A stretch of DNA of 64,000 nt from Ustulina deusta (taxonomy: Eukaryota; Ascomycota; Sordariomycetes; Xylariales; Xylariaceae). The translations under genes and the position numbers were made by a program. This document shows, one piece after another, positions 12,250 to 24,643 of the stretch. The notes beneath the pieces were generated by a model. That model did no database searches, was not told the DNA's origin, and saw nothing but the letters and a program-made list of their open reading frames with translations. Location: positions 2,108,001 to 2,172,000 of the forward strand of contig JAJNNX010000003.1 in the NCBI GenBank assembly GCA_023159155.1, given 5' to 3'. The stretch's first letter is position 1. The number at the start of each line of letters is the position of its first letter.

Positions 12250-12480
12250 TCTATATTTAATAATAATATGTTTGCATTAATAATCTTTATTTTTAGCATT
12301 AATATATTTATATTAGTTAAAAGTAATAGTTATTAATAATCTTTATTTTTAGTATTAATATGCTTGCATTAATAATTTTAGTTTTTAGCATTAATACGCT
12401 TAGTTTAATAATCTTTATATTTAGCGTTAATACGTTCGGTTTAATAATCTCTATATTTAGCGTTAATACGCTCGTATTAG
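12250..12480. repeat. Tandem array, about 40-45-bp unit
   Basis: Four or five diverged copies of a unit containing TAATAATCTTTATTTTTAGC followed by ATTAATAYGCTYG. It sits inside Copia-1, near its 3' LTR. The units become less mutated toward 12480 (GCGTTAATACGCTCG). Confidence 0.7.
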
Positions 12481-12749
12481 TTAAGAGTAGTATTTATAAG
12501 TCTGCTAATACAGCTGTTCTTATCCCTAGTTTATAGTGCTGTTTTTTTAGCGCGATCTCTTAATTAAAAATATAATGTTTAAAAATGTAGCTTTAGTGCT
12601 TTATAACTATATTAATCTTTTAATCAAAATATATAAAGCTTAAATATATAACTATATATTAATTTTATAATATATTAATATAATAATATATAGCTAGCTT
12701 TCTAATATATATAATAAATCTATTATTAGCACTTATTATTAGTAGTAGT

Positions 12750-13515
12750 AAACTTTCTAAAAACGTTTTCTTTTATATTAGTTATTTTATGAAACATTTA
12801 ATAATATATAATAGCTATAATAAGTTATAATAAGTTTAATTAATACTTATAATAATGTTTAGTAGCTATAATAAATATATAATAAACTTTTTAAAAGCTT
12901 TTTTTTATTAGCAATATTATATATTATATATAATAAACTTACAAAAGCATTTCTTTTTATTACAAAGCTTTTAATGATATATAATCGCTATAATTAGTTA
13001 TAATAGCAGTATTATAAAATATATTTATATATTATATATAATAAGCTTTATAAAAACTTTTTTTTTATAATATTTTCAATAATATTTAATAGTTATAATA
13101 AATATATAATATATAATAAGCTTTATAAAAACGTTTTTTTTTTGCTATAGCAAAACTTTTAATAATATTTAGTAGCTATAATTAAATATATAGCAGTTAA
13201 TAAACTTTTTAAAAGCTTTTCTTTTATTACTTTATATAAAACTACTTTTATATATACTCTAATATTATAAATAGTAAGCTTTATAAAAACATTTCTTTTT
13301 TTGCTATAATAAAACTTTTAATAGGATTTAATAGCTATAATTAATTATATAACAGTTTAGTATAGAATATACTTATATATTATATATAATAAGCTTTATA
13401 AAAATGTTTTTTTTTACTATTATAAAGCAGTTAATAAGCTCTTTTAAAAGCTTTTTTTTTTTGCTATAATAAAACCTTTATTAAGATTTAATAGCTATAA
13501 TTAGATATAAAGCAG
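12750..13515. repeat. Tandem array inside Copia-1
   Basis: Imperfect repeats whose core reads AAGCTTTATAAAAACGTTTT, followed by TTGCTATAGCAAAACTTTTAA and AGTAGCTATAATTA. Roughly seven to eight copies with variable spacing. AGCTTTATAAAAACG alternates with TTTTTAAAAGCTTTT, giving hairpin potential. It is non-coding. Confidence 0.7.
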
Positions 13516-13740
13516 TACTTTTAGCTAGTTAGATCTTATTAGCAACTTGCGAAATAATTGCTACTTTTTTAGCTAATAAATATTAAGTACTAGCCCTTAG
13601 ATCTTATTAGTATTTTATAAAATAATTGCCACTCCTTTAGCTAGTAATTATTAAATACTAAGTACCTTTAGCTAAATAGATTTTATTAGTGCTTAATAAA
13701 GTAATTATAGAATTATTACTTTTTTAGTATAAGTTTAGTT
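13515..13740. repeat. Tandem array, about 80-bp unit
   Basis: Three diverged copies of a unit with TAGATCTTATTAG, AAATAATTGC and TTTAGCTA followed by TATTAAGTACTA, directly after the previous array. This is the third repeat family inside Copia-1. Confidence 0.6.
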
Positions 13741-14019
13741 ATTTTTATACTTTTTTAAAAGTATGCTAGGCGCCTTTATTGCACTTTATTTGCTAGCTAG
13801 CCAGTTATTTAGTTATAGGGTTAAAAACCTATTTATTAAGTTTAAACTTAAAAAAAACATATTAGCAGCGCGCTTCTAAGTAATAGCTATAATAAAATAT
13901 ATAGTTTATTATATTAAAGTTTTTTCTTTTGGCTTAAATATATATATTAATATAAAAACGCTTAGTAAAAATATGTTTAAAGCTTTTTTTATTACTATTA
14001 AATTGCTATTTATTACTTT

Positions 14020-14280
14020 TAAATAAATAATCAAATTTAGAATAATTAGCAGGTTTACTGCTTTTACTATTACTATTATAGTTAGATTTTAAATAGTTAG
14101 CAAGCTTGCTATTCTTATTATTATTATTCTTATTATTATAATTAGATTTAAAACAACTAATAGGCTTGTTATTTTTATAATTATTTTTTTCATTACTATT
14201 GCTATTAATACTAGATTTTTTGAACTTTTTAAGCTTTTTAGGCTTTTTAGGTAGTTTGCCTTTAATAAAAAATATTAACT
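14020..14280 (-). pseudogene. gag-like remnant of Copia-1
   Basis: The minus strand reads as an open, strongly basic segment (GKLPKKPKKLKKFKK) followed by Asn/Ser/Lys-rich sequence with a SCFKSNYNN stretch that may be a mutated zinc knuckle (Cys and Gly positions changed to Ser/Tyr/Asn). Location and strand suit the C-terminal part of gag, read inward from the 5' LTR on the right. Low complexity limits certainty. Confidence 0.4.
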
Positions 14281-15417
14281 AGACATTTTTTTTAGTAATT
14301 TTTAAAAAGTTTTATATATTAGCTTTTTAGTATAGTTTAGTAGCTATAGTCTAATATTTTAAAGTATTGTTTATTATAGCAGTATAATATATAAACTTAA
14401 ATAATATAGTTTAATCTAGATAGAACTTTTAAAAAGCCTTTTTTAAATTAGTAACTAGCTGAAAAATATTTATTTTAAATTTTCTAATATAAACTTTAAT
14501 AATTTTATTTAGCTATATATTAATTTATTTACTAAAGTTTATAATATGCTTTTTAGTTAATATATTAATAAATATTATATATTTATATTTATATTTAAAC
14601 TTTAGAGCTATTTATATTATATTGCTAAACTTTCTTAAATTATTATATTATTAATTAATAGTTTAGATTGCTTTTATATAAATTAATTAGTAGTTAGAAT
14701 AAACTATTTTTTATATTTATTTAGCAAGCTTAGTAACTTTAATACAATAAATATTATAGCATTTAAGAGCTATATTATAATACTGTTTAATATATTAATA
14801 TAAGCGTTTTCTAGTAGTAGTAAGATCTATGTACGTAGTAGTAAAAAGATTAGTATTTAGGTTTAAAAAATCTTTATTAATTGTTAGCGCTTTTAGTACT
14901 ATAAGCTATAAAGCTCGATTTATAAGTATTATATAGTTTTATAAATTATAGCTATAAATATTAATAATAAAATCTTTTTTTTATAATAAAAAATTATTAA
15001 ATAAATTAAAATTAATTATTATAGCTATTATAGCAAACATATAACTAGAACTAAAAAGATCGCTAGGTCTAATAAGATTATAACATTTAATATAAACGTT
15101 TATTATTATATATATAACAAAAAAATTAATAATGCTCTAGTTTTATTATTAAAAAGCTTGCTAGTATATATTTTATATTTTAGTTTGATTACATTAAAAA
15201 AAACGTTTATTATTAATATCTATAGCGCTTATAATAAAATATTTTATGTTTTTAGATCGTTTTAATAAAAAAAACGCTTATTATTAGTTTTTATAACGCT
15301 TATAATAAAATATTTCAAATAGATCGCCAGCTAATATATATGCTAGTAAAGAGCTCGTTAATAATATATATATATAGTATTTATAATAAAATATAAAATA
15401 TTAATAAAACTCTTAAT

Positions 15418-15663
15418 TGTTAGATTTAGCATTAGTAATCTTGCTATATATTGCTTATAGAAGGTCTATTATATTATTATTATTATAGGTTTGTATAGGT
15501 GTATTCTACACCCTATATATATATATCCCTTATATAGTTAGGTGTGGATCCACTCATTCAGCTATATAACGCTCTATTTGCTAAAGGCATACCCCCTATA
15601 AGGGCACCTCTCACTAGCCACTATATAGCTCACATCACCACTTAGCCACCACTTAATCCAACA
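15418..15663 (-). repeat. Copia-1 LTR (right, 5' copy)
   Basis: 246-bp partner of 11743-11990. It ends AATCCAACA where the left copy has AATCTAATA. The TSD TAACT follows at 15664-15668. Confidence 0.82.
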
Positions 15664-15668
15664 TAACT

Positions 15669-15802
15669 ATCTAACCGTATATATATAAATCTTTTTATAT
15701 ATTATTTATATTTAGGTTTTTTTTTTATTTTTTTTTATAATTAATATATATTTAGAACCCTAATTAAAAGTTTTGCTTTTTAAAAAAATACTTGCTATAA
15801 TA
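15669..15802 (+). repeat. Gypsy-1 5' LTR, right part
   Basis: Continuation of the LTR begun at 11654. It matches 22104-22238, including ATATATTTAGAACCC. The LTR end CCGTAATA of the 3' copy is here TATAATA, so it is more heavily mutated. Confidence 0.82.
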
Positions 15803-18800
15803 ATTATAAAATTTATATAACTTTAAAAAAGCTTAAAAAGTTTTATATTTTATTTAAATAATTAATACTAAGCTAATTTTTAATTCTAGCTTTTAAAAAA
15901 CTAATTGTACTTTTTAACTAACCCTACTAATTAACGCTAAAGCTAAAATCTCTAGTTAGAACAACAAATTATAAACCTTAAATAAGATTTATTATTAATA
16001 GTATATAATAATAACCCTAATATAAATAACTTAAATCTTTTATAAAATAATTTAACTAGCAAACTATTATTAATGCTTACTAATAAAATAGTATGTTTTA
16101 ACTTTGCAAGTTTTATAGACCTATATTTATATTCTAATAAAATTTTTATAACTAATATAAATAAACGTTTATCTAGAGCTATACTAATATATATACTAAC
16201 TAAGTTTTATATTATAAGTTATAAAAATAATAATAATAAATTCTATAATATGTTTAAAAAACTTTATTAGCTAATTTATAAGTAATATTAGCAAGCTATT
16301 AATAGGAATAATTTTATAAATATTTAATATAACTTTATAATAAACTAAGTTTAAAAAAATATATTAGCTAAAGTTTATAATTTAACTATTTTAATAAAAT
16401 ATAATAATATTTATACTTTTTATTTTAAACTAATAATTAATAAAAAAAAACAGTCTATTTAAGATTTAAAAACTTAATAAATTAAAAAATATTTAATAAA
16501 GCTTACTAAACTAACTAAAAAGCTTTATTTAAAAAAATATATTGTTAAACTATTATGATAAAAGTTTAAAATTTTATTATTTAAAATTTATACTAATTAG
16601 TAATAGTAATAAATTTAAACCTAAATATTATAATAGTTTATTTTAAAAAATTTAATAATAAAAACTTAGAATGTTTTAAAATAGTAGGTAGTTAAGTTAA
16701 CTTTTTTTTAAAAAAACTTAAAAAAAAAAAACTAAGCTAACTAAATTTAATTAATTAATAATTAACCTAGTAATTTATACCTAAAGTATTATTTTAGGTT
16801 TTATTATTTTAGAAGCTATAATAAAAAAGAACTATAAAAAGTTAGCTAAAATTAAAGTTCTAATTTTTTATAACAAAAATTTAAAAAATAAAATTATTTT
16901 TTAAATCTAATACTAACTTTAGTTAAACTATTTTTATATTAATAATAATTAGTTAAATAATAATACTATAAAAATAGCTAATATTAAATCTTATTTAAGA
17001 AGTATAGTTACAAAATTTTTTTAACTATATTTAAATAATATATACCCGGACTATATTAAAAAGTTTAAAAAACTAATAATATATTTTATTTAGTAATACT
17101 TAGACTTAAATAAAAAACAAAAGTTTTATGTTAAATTTAAAAAGTTAGAACTAAAATCTTTAGCTAAGTTTTAAAGCTTTAAGAACTTTTTTATTTGATT
17201 AGCTAGTAAGTAGTAAATAACTAAATTTTTATAAAAATTTTTTTTATAAAAAAATTATATTTAATAAATTAAAAAACTAAATAATTAACTAATATTTTAA
17301 TAATAAATATAATTATAAAATATTTATTTTTTATTATAAATAGTTAATATATAATATATTAAAAATAAATATAGCTATAAAATAATATAAAAATACTACT
17401 ATAGGAATTTTTAGTAGTAATACTAAATACTTTAGCTATATAAATCCTGCCTTAAATAATATATATAAATCTTAAGCTAGCAGTAATTCTAATACTAAAG
17501 CTTTAGCTAGTATTAAGCAGTTCTATTTAAAACTTAGTTTTAATAAAAAAAAATATTTAATAAAGAAAAATAGTGCTTTATATACTATAAAAAAAATACT
17601 ATATTAAAAACTATTTTTTTATAAAAAAACTAAAACTAATAAACAAAAAATAGAAAATATAGCTTATTATATTATTTACAAAATATAAATAAAAAAACTT
17701 ATTAAAAAAAAATATTAAAACAAATAAAGCAAAAAAAGCTTAGCTTTAAAAAATATATACTTTTTTTTAAAAGATTTATTAGCTAAACTAAATATTAATA
17801 GTATAAAAGATGTTTTAACTTTATTTTAAAAAAAAAATCCTTTTATTATAATTTATATATTAATATTAAATAGAACTACTATTATTATAAAAAATATTTT
17901 TGCTAATATAAAAACAAATAAATATATTTTTATAAATTTTTATTTTATAAAACTTATTTTATTTAAACTAAACGCTATAATTATAAATAACTTTTTAAAA
18001 CAAATAATTTTAAAATATAATGCCTAATTTTAATAAAGTATTAAAAAAACTATTATAGTAAATTTTTATTTATAAAATAAGATTTTTAAAAATATTTTAT
18101 TAATTAAAATTAAAATAAAATATAAACTATTAATTAGAAAAGTATTTTATAAAATATATAATATTTTACCTAACTTGCAAAAGAAGTACTATATTTTTTT
18201 GCCTAACCTACTTCTAAAAAACTATAAAAAAACAAAAAAAAAAACTTCTATAAAGCAATACTTTATTTATATACTTAACTATATTAAACTAGAACTTATA
18301 CTTTTTTTTTCTAGGGATATATAAATTTTATATAATAGGCTAATTCGAGTACTACTTAACCTTTTAATTATTACGCGCAAAAAGCAAATAAAATAAGCTA
18401 ACTTTATAGTTTTATTTAATCTTTAATAAAAAAGACCTATATTAAACCTTATGCTAGAAAAAATATAAAAAATAAACTATTAATTAGCTATTATTAAAAC
18501 AGATCCTAAACTCTTATATATGCCTTTATTAAAAAAAATAAAATAACTATATAACGCTTAAAAACTATACTAATTATAAAAAAATATAATTAAATAGTAT
18601 AAGTATTAGCTTATTACTAATATTACTATTATTAGTGCTATATTTTTTTTAATATATTTAAACATAAAAAAATTAAAGCTTATATTATAAATATTTATAA
18701 AATTAATATAATTATTTATAATAAAAAAAATAATAAAATGTTCTTAAATAAAAAAAATAAAAAAACTAAAGCGTAAAGCTTAAAAGCTAGTTCTTAAAAA

Positions 18801-18989
18801 GTACTAAAATTTATTTAGAACTTTTAATAAACTTAACTCTAATAAACTACTTTTTAACTAACTAATTAACTATTATATTAAATTTATATTTAGTAAAAAT
18901 GCTAAAAACTTTATAAATAGTTTTTTATATTATATATTTTTAAAAAAACTAAAAGCTTTAAAAAATATATAATAAATAATTTATAAAAA

Positions 18990-19560
18990 AGGTTTATTAA
19001 GCTTAGGAATACTTTTTTTGCTGCTTTAATACTTTTTGTTCTAAAACTAAACAATAGTTTTTATTTTTATATAAACTATTGCAAAATTAATGCTTTTTAA
19101 AAAAAAGAAAATATTTATTACTACTAATTAAAAAAACTTTATTTTATATTTTAAAAATTAAAATTTTTATAAAAATTAATATTTAATAAATATTTTATTA
19201 TATATAAATATACTTTAATTATAAAAACTTTATTATTTTTAAAATATACTATAGATTATTTAAATATAAAGTGCTACTTTTTAGCTTATTAAATAGCTTT
19301 ATTATTTTTTAACAATATATAAACAATATTTTAAGCAAATATTTAAATAACTTTTATAACATATATATTAATAATATACTAATTTATTTTAATAATTTAA
19401 AAAAATATTAAAAATATATAAAAAAAATATTTAAGTACTTAAAAGTTATAAGTTTATAAGCCAACTTAAAAAAATATAAGTTTTATATTAGCAAGACTAA
19501 ATATTTAAGTTATATTATAAAACAAAATAAAATTAAAATAAATTTTAAAAAAATATTAAT
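18990..19560 (+). pseudogene. Gypsy-1 reverse transcriptase remnant
   Basis: The plus-strand translation, with one frame change, follows a Gypsy reverse transcriptase motif by motif: NYCKINAF for the DYRKLNA motif, KIKIFIKINI for the AKIFTKLDI motif, YKVLLFSLLNSF for the YKVLPFGLTN motif, then YINNILIY at 19364-19387, which is the catalytic YxDD box with both Asp codons changed to Asn (GAY to AAY), and ANLKKYKF after it. Several Trp/Arg/Gln positions are stops. The changes are those expected from G-to-A and C-to-T mutation. It cannot encode an active enzyme. Confidence 0.8.
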
Positions 19561-22004
19561 AGTTTATAATTAAATAAAGCTTATTTTTTTAAAAGCAACC
19601 TAATTTTTTTTAAAATTTTGCAACTTTTATTAATATTTTATTAAGTATTATAGCTAGATTACTAAGCTTTTATTTAATTTAAATAAAAAAATATTATATT
19701 TTTAATAAACTTAAAAATAAACTAATAAATATTTTTATTTTAGTTTATTTTTATTATAATTAAAAAACTTGTTTAAAAATAAATATATTTAATAAAATAA
19801 CAACTAAATATTTTTTTTAAAAAAGCAATAATAAAAAATAGTATTTAATAATTTTTTATTTAAAAACTTTATATAGGTCTAAGTTAAACTACTTTATTTA
19901 TAATAAAAAAATATTAGTAATTATTAAAAGTTTTTAATATTAAAGATTAGAATTAGTAGAAATTTAGAAAAACTAATTTTTTATTATTATTATAGACTAT
20001 AAAATATTTAAATATTTTAGTATAAAGCAATAGCTAAACTAGTAACAAGCAAACTAGGCTAACTTTTTAACATAGTATTACTTTATAATTATATATTAAC
20101 TTAGTTTTAAAAATATTATTATTAATACTATATTTTAAAAATAAAAAAATTTATAAACTTAAAAAAATAAAATAAAATACTAGAAATATATATAAATATT
20201 TAAACTAGTAAATAAAACAAAAGAATTTACTAAAAATATATTATATTGCTTTAATATAATAAATATTTTTATTAATGCTTTATTTTTTGCTATATTATTA
20301 ATTAATAAAGTTTTATAGCAAAATAAAAAAAGCTTAAAATTAAAAATTTATTAAGTAAAGGCCTAATTAAAACAAAATAAATATTAGAACTTTATTAAAG
20401 GACTAATAATTTACAAAAAATAATTAATAGTTTTAAAGTAAATTATTTGTTTATTTAAATTTTAAAAAAAAATATATAAAAAAATAACTATAATATATTT
20501 TAAATAGAACAAAATCTGCAAGTTTATTATTTTTTAATATTAGTAGCCCGGTATATCAACTAACTATAATATATATATAGCGAACTGCTTAAAATATTAC
20601 TTAGCAAAAGTACTATAAAATAAGATTTCTAGCTTTTTATAGCTAATACTTATATTTTTAAAGTTTTTTTAATATATAGTTATAGATTTTAAAAAAATAG
20701 CAATAAAAAAAATAGGTTTATATTTATAGTAATAAATAAGCTGAATAAATCTTTGTAGTTTATAATAAATAATAAAATAGTTATTGCTTAAAAAGCTATA
20801 TGTTTATATTATAAAAAGTTTTTTTAAATCTATAAGCTTTTTAAACAAGTAAACTTTAATAAAGGCTTTTAGTTTATTTTGTTTTTTATTAAAAAATTAG
20901 CTAAAATCTTAAGTAGTAAATAAAAGCTATTTTTAGTAAGCTATTATAAATCTATAAAATAAGCTAAAATAGCTATAAAATATCTAAATTAAAAATTATA
21001 ACTTTTTTATAATTATTATTAAAACAACTAAACAAATATTTTTTTAGTTATAGATTTTATTATTATTTTTTTATTATATAAATTAATAAGTTTGTAGCTT
21101 TACAAAGTATTATTTAGCTTTTTTATACTAAGCTATTATAACTAGATAAGTTATATAATTAATATTGCTATATTTTTTGCAAAACAAAAACTTAATTAAA
21201 ACAAAACCTAAAAAATAATATAAATTATTAGTAAATATATTAATATAGCTAGGTTAGTTCTAAAGCAAACCTAAAAAAAAATAATTTAAAAAAAAAACTA
21301 CTATTAATAAGAACTTAATTTTAAAATAAAAAACTAAATATTTATTATTAAAAAATAATAAATATAAATTATAGACCGGCTGTTTAATAAACTAGATTAT
21401 TTATTAATATACTAATATTTTGAAATTTTGAAAAAAACAAGTTTTATTATTTTTTAGCTAAAAATATTTCTAATATAAAAATTAATAAATAAATTAATAA
21501 TATTTAAAAAAAAAATAAATAAATATAAATATATTTAAACTTTATAATTATATTATAAAAAAATGTTATAATACTAAATAAACTAAAAAAACTAAAATTT
21601 TAATAAATAATAATATTTAACTAATAATTTTAAAAAAATTTTAAAGCTACTATTATTATTTTATAAAAATAACCTAGATTTATTAAAATTACTAAAAGAA
21701 TGAAAAAATTAGCTAAAAGCTATAAAAAAAATAAGTTTAAAAAAATATATCTAAAAAATAATATATTAAAAGAATTAAAGAAATTATTATTATAACGTTT
21801 AAAAAAACATAATATAAACATAAATATAATAATAAATTATATTAATAAGTTATAATTTTAATAAGCTATAAAAAAGCTTTAAATATTTTTATAAAATAAA
21901 AGCCTATAGTATAATAGTAAAAAAACAAATACTTAAAGTAATCTTTTTTTTTATTAGAAAGTAGCTAAAAACCTAAAGTTTAAATTTCGGAGCAAGATTT
22001 TTTT

Positions 22005-22016
22005 TAAAGAAGGGGT
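22005..22016 (+). other. Polypurine tract of Gypsy-1
   Basis: AAAGAAGGGGT sits directly before the 3' LTR start (AGTTACGG at 22017). This is the expected position and composition of the primer for plus-strand DNA synthesis. The run of four G has survived RIP. Confidence 0.75.
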
Positions 22017-22238
22017 AGTTACGGCTAGCTGGCTGGCTGGCCTACTAACCCTTTATTAATAAAAGAACCTATAGGTAGCACGGGCTACCTATTGCATATA
22101 TAACTATCTAACTATATATATATAAATCTTTTTATATATTATTTATATTTAGGTTTTTTTTATTTTTTTTTAATAATTAATATATATTTAGAACCCCAAC
22201 TAGGAGCTTTACTTTTTAAAAAAACACCTGCCGTAATA
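22017..22238 (+). repeat. Gypsy-1 3' LTR
   Basis: 222 bp, AGTTACGGC to CCGTAATA, followed by the TSD TAATC. Same sequence as 11654-11742 plus 15669-15802 and the reverse of 42301-42525. Confidence 0.88.
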
Positions 22239-22243
22239 TAATC

Positions 22244-22704
22244 TTTTAAATTAAAACATTTTTATATATATATTATAAATATATTTTAATAGTTTTTGTT
22301 ATTTTATATAAAATGTTTAATATTATAATAAAATAAAAAAGTTGTTTAATTGTTATATAAGAATATAGTTAAAAATAATATAATTATATGTTATTTTTTT
22401 TATATATATTATTTTGTTTTTTTGCTAAAAATAAAAATAGTTATATAATTAAAGTTTAAAAATTTTTTTTTTATAATAGTTAAATATTTGTTTTTTTTTG
22501 CTAAAAATAAATAAATTTGTTTTATTTTATATAATACCCTGTTTTTTTACTAAGAAAAAAAATAATTATATAATAAAAACTTTAAAATGCGATATAAAAA
22601 CTTAGTTAAACTTTAAATTAGATTTTATTTTTATTTTTATTAATTTATAGTGCTTTTATAATTATAGAAATATTTTTATAACTATTAATTAGTCTTAAAT
22701 AAGC
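22244..22704 (-). mobile_element. Right remainder of the minus-strand Copia-like element
   Basis: AT-rich sequence between the Gypsy-1 TSD and LTR copy D2. By position it should be the 5' leader side of the element interrupted by Gypsy-1. No motif was recognised. Confidence 0.3.
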
Positions 22705-22993
22705 TATATATAATATATTATATATAAAACAAACAAATAACTTATATAAATAAAATATAATTAATTATATATTATATTATTTATATAATTTTTTATTTTT
22801 TATTTAAATAAAGTAAAAGTTTTTTATATTTATATAAAAACTTATGCTATTATACGAATTGATATAATAAAAAAGAAGTAAAGTTTTTTTTGTCCGGCCG
22901 AGGTCCGGCTAATATTTATACAAAGCTAAACGTAAACTCGCACTCCGTGTAAATTACATAATAATGTTATAACTAATACTAGTTATTCTAACA
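22705..22993 (-). repeat. LTR copy D2
   Basis: Matches D1 (5490-5713) and D3 (23022-23288). It keeps GTCCGGCCGAGGTCCGGC near 22892-22910, lost or altered in the others, and ends TTATTCTAACA. The left boundary is approximate. It is the best candidate for the 5' LTR partner of D1. Confidence 0.55.
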
Positions 22994-23021
22994 TTTTATA
23001 TATATTAAATAAACTATATAC

Positions 23022-23288
23022 GATATATTCTATATAAAATAAAAAAATAACATATATAAACAAAACACAAATAATAATATACTATATTATTTATAAATTC
23101 TTGTTATTTATTTATATAAAACATGAGTTCTTATATTTATATAAGAACTTTGCTAGCATACAAGCTAATATAATAAAAAAGAAGTGAGGTTTTTTTTGTC
23201 TAAATAACTTCCGTACAAATATAAGCGTGAACTCGTACTCCGTGCGAATTATACGATAAAGTTATAACTAATGCTAGTTATCCTAACA
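23022..23288 (-). repeat. LTR copy D3
   Basis: Third copy of the D repeat, starting about 28 bp after D2 in the same orientation and ending TTATCCTAACA. It is less mutated in places (CGTACTCCGTGCGAATTATACG). The tandem LTR-LTR layout suggests recombination or a second nested element. Confidence 0.55.
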
Positions 23289-24139
23289 ATATATAAATTT
23301 AAGATTTAAATTTTTTAAAATTTCATAATTATTTTTTTATAATAGTATTATAAATATTTTATAAATATATTAGCTATTTTAATTTATTATATTTTATATA
23401 TAAATTTTTTAGTAAAGCTAAAATTTTTTTTAATAATTTAGTTAAATTTTAAGCTATAATTAAATAATAAATCTAAAAATAGTCTTTTTAATTTTATAAC
23501 TATATTATTTATAATATTATAATAAACTTTATTAAAATAATTTTAATAAGTTTCCATAATTTTTATATTTTTAAAAATAAAATAGTTATAAAATTAAGAA
23601 AATTATTTTTGGATTTAATTTTTAATTTTAAGGTAATCCGCTATATAGGCCTAACTTATACAACTATTGTTTTTATTTTTATTTTTATTTAAATCGCAAT
23701 CGATTTTTAAAAATTAGTTAGTTCAGCTAACTAAAAACTTTAGTATAGTACAGTATTAATTTTATATTTTTTTGAAATTATATAGTTTTTTTATTTATAG
23801 CTTAAAATTAATTTTATTTATTATTAAAGCTTATATTTATTATAATTATAGTTTTTAATTAGTAATTTTTTTATAAATTATTTAAGTAAATATATTCACT
23901 AATCTAAATAAGCGCTTTAGTTTATTAATTATATAAGTTTACTAAGGTTATTAATTTTAATAGGTTTAAAGATTTTTATTAGTTTTTAATATTAAAAAAA
24001 AAAGTTAAAAATATATTAATTTTAGTTTATTTAAAGCAGGCAAGCAAGCATTTTTTATATAAAGTCTATAATTAGTTTTAACTTTTATTACAAAAAATAA
24101 ACGTAATAAAAAAGTTCTGAAAAAAAAGTATAGTAAATG
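23289..24139. other. Unclassified AT-rich sequence
   Basis: No delimited repeat or gene. A small inverted pair, AATTAGTTAGTT / AGCTAACTAA, lies near 23715-23740. Heavy AT bias throughout. Confidence 0.4.
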
Positions 24140-24400
24140 TTATAATTAATCAAGTAAAGCTTCTATAGCTAGTTTATTAATATTATAAACAAAAACTCTA
24201 AACTAAAAAAAAAAAAAAAATTTAAAAAAATTAAAATTTATAAAATAAATAAATATAAACTTTATATATATAGCTATAAAATTAAAAATTAATATATATA
24301 TAAGCTTTTTATTTTATTACTATATAGGTTTAAAGTTTTTATAAGTTTTATTAAAACTATACTAATTATTATATATTTTTTTAAAACTAAAAGTTTAAAT
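24140..24400. repeat. Dispersed repeat J, copy 1
   Basis: Direct match to about 48410-48660: AGTTTATTAATATTATAAA, a poly-A stretch, ATATAAACTTTATATATA, then ACTATATAGG and a segment ending near ACTATACTAA. Copy 2 is less mutated. Family unknown. Confidence 0.5.
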
Positions 24401-24643
24401 ATAGTTTTAATTTAAAATTATTAGTAATATTAAATTTATATAGTTCTTTTATAATATACTGCTTTATTATTATTTTTATAGTTTTATAAAAATTTAAAAC
24501 TTTTTTTATATATTTTATAAAATTAATTAAGTTTAATTAATATATTTTTAAAAATTTAAGCTATATATTAAATATTATTAAAATTGTAGTTTTTTTAAGT
24601 AATTTAATATTATAGTTTTTTATTGTTTTATATATATTTTTAA

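Larger units (their letters stand above)
11743..15663 (-). mobile_element. Copia-1 LTR element inserted in the Gypsy-1 LTR
   Basis: Direct repeats of 246-248 bp (11743-11990 and 15418-15663) flank a 3.4-kb interior. On the minus strand the LTR starts TGTTGGATTAAG and ends CTAACA. The TSD is CAACC on the left and TAACT on the right (15664-15668); these differ by two C-to-T changes, and the uninterrupted LTR copies contain this site once. TAAAGGGGTA on the minus strand beside the left LTR suits a polypurine tract, supporting minus orientation. The interior has a gag-like remnant and three tandem-repeat arrays but no pol motif that I could find, so it may be non-autonomous. Confidence 0.8.
11654..22238 (+). 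mobile_element. Gypsy-1 LTR retrotransposon (RIP-degraded)
   Basis: Full-length Ty3/Gypsy element. LTRs of 222-223 bp start AGTTACGGC and end CCGTAATA (ancestrally CCGTAACA). The identical TSD TAATC sits at 11649-11653 and 22239-22243. A polypurine tract AAAGAAGGGG directly precedes the 3' LTR, fixing plus orientation. The interior (15803-22016, 6.2 kb) carries a recognisable reverse transcriptase at about 18990-19560. The 5' LTR is split by Copia-1. No intact frame remains. A third LTR copy of this family is a solo LTR at 42301-42525. Confidence 0.88.

Noticed and set aside
22017..22238. Interpretation of the 222-bp GTTACGGC...GCCGTAAC repeat as a MITE
   Set aside because: Short inverted ends suggested a MITE, but two direct copies flank a Gypsy pol with a shared TSD TAATC and a polypurine tract, so it is an LTR; the copy at 42301 is a solo LTR.
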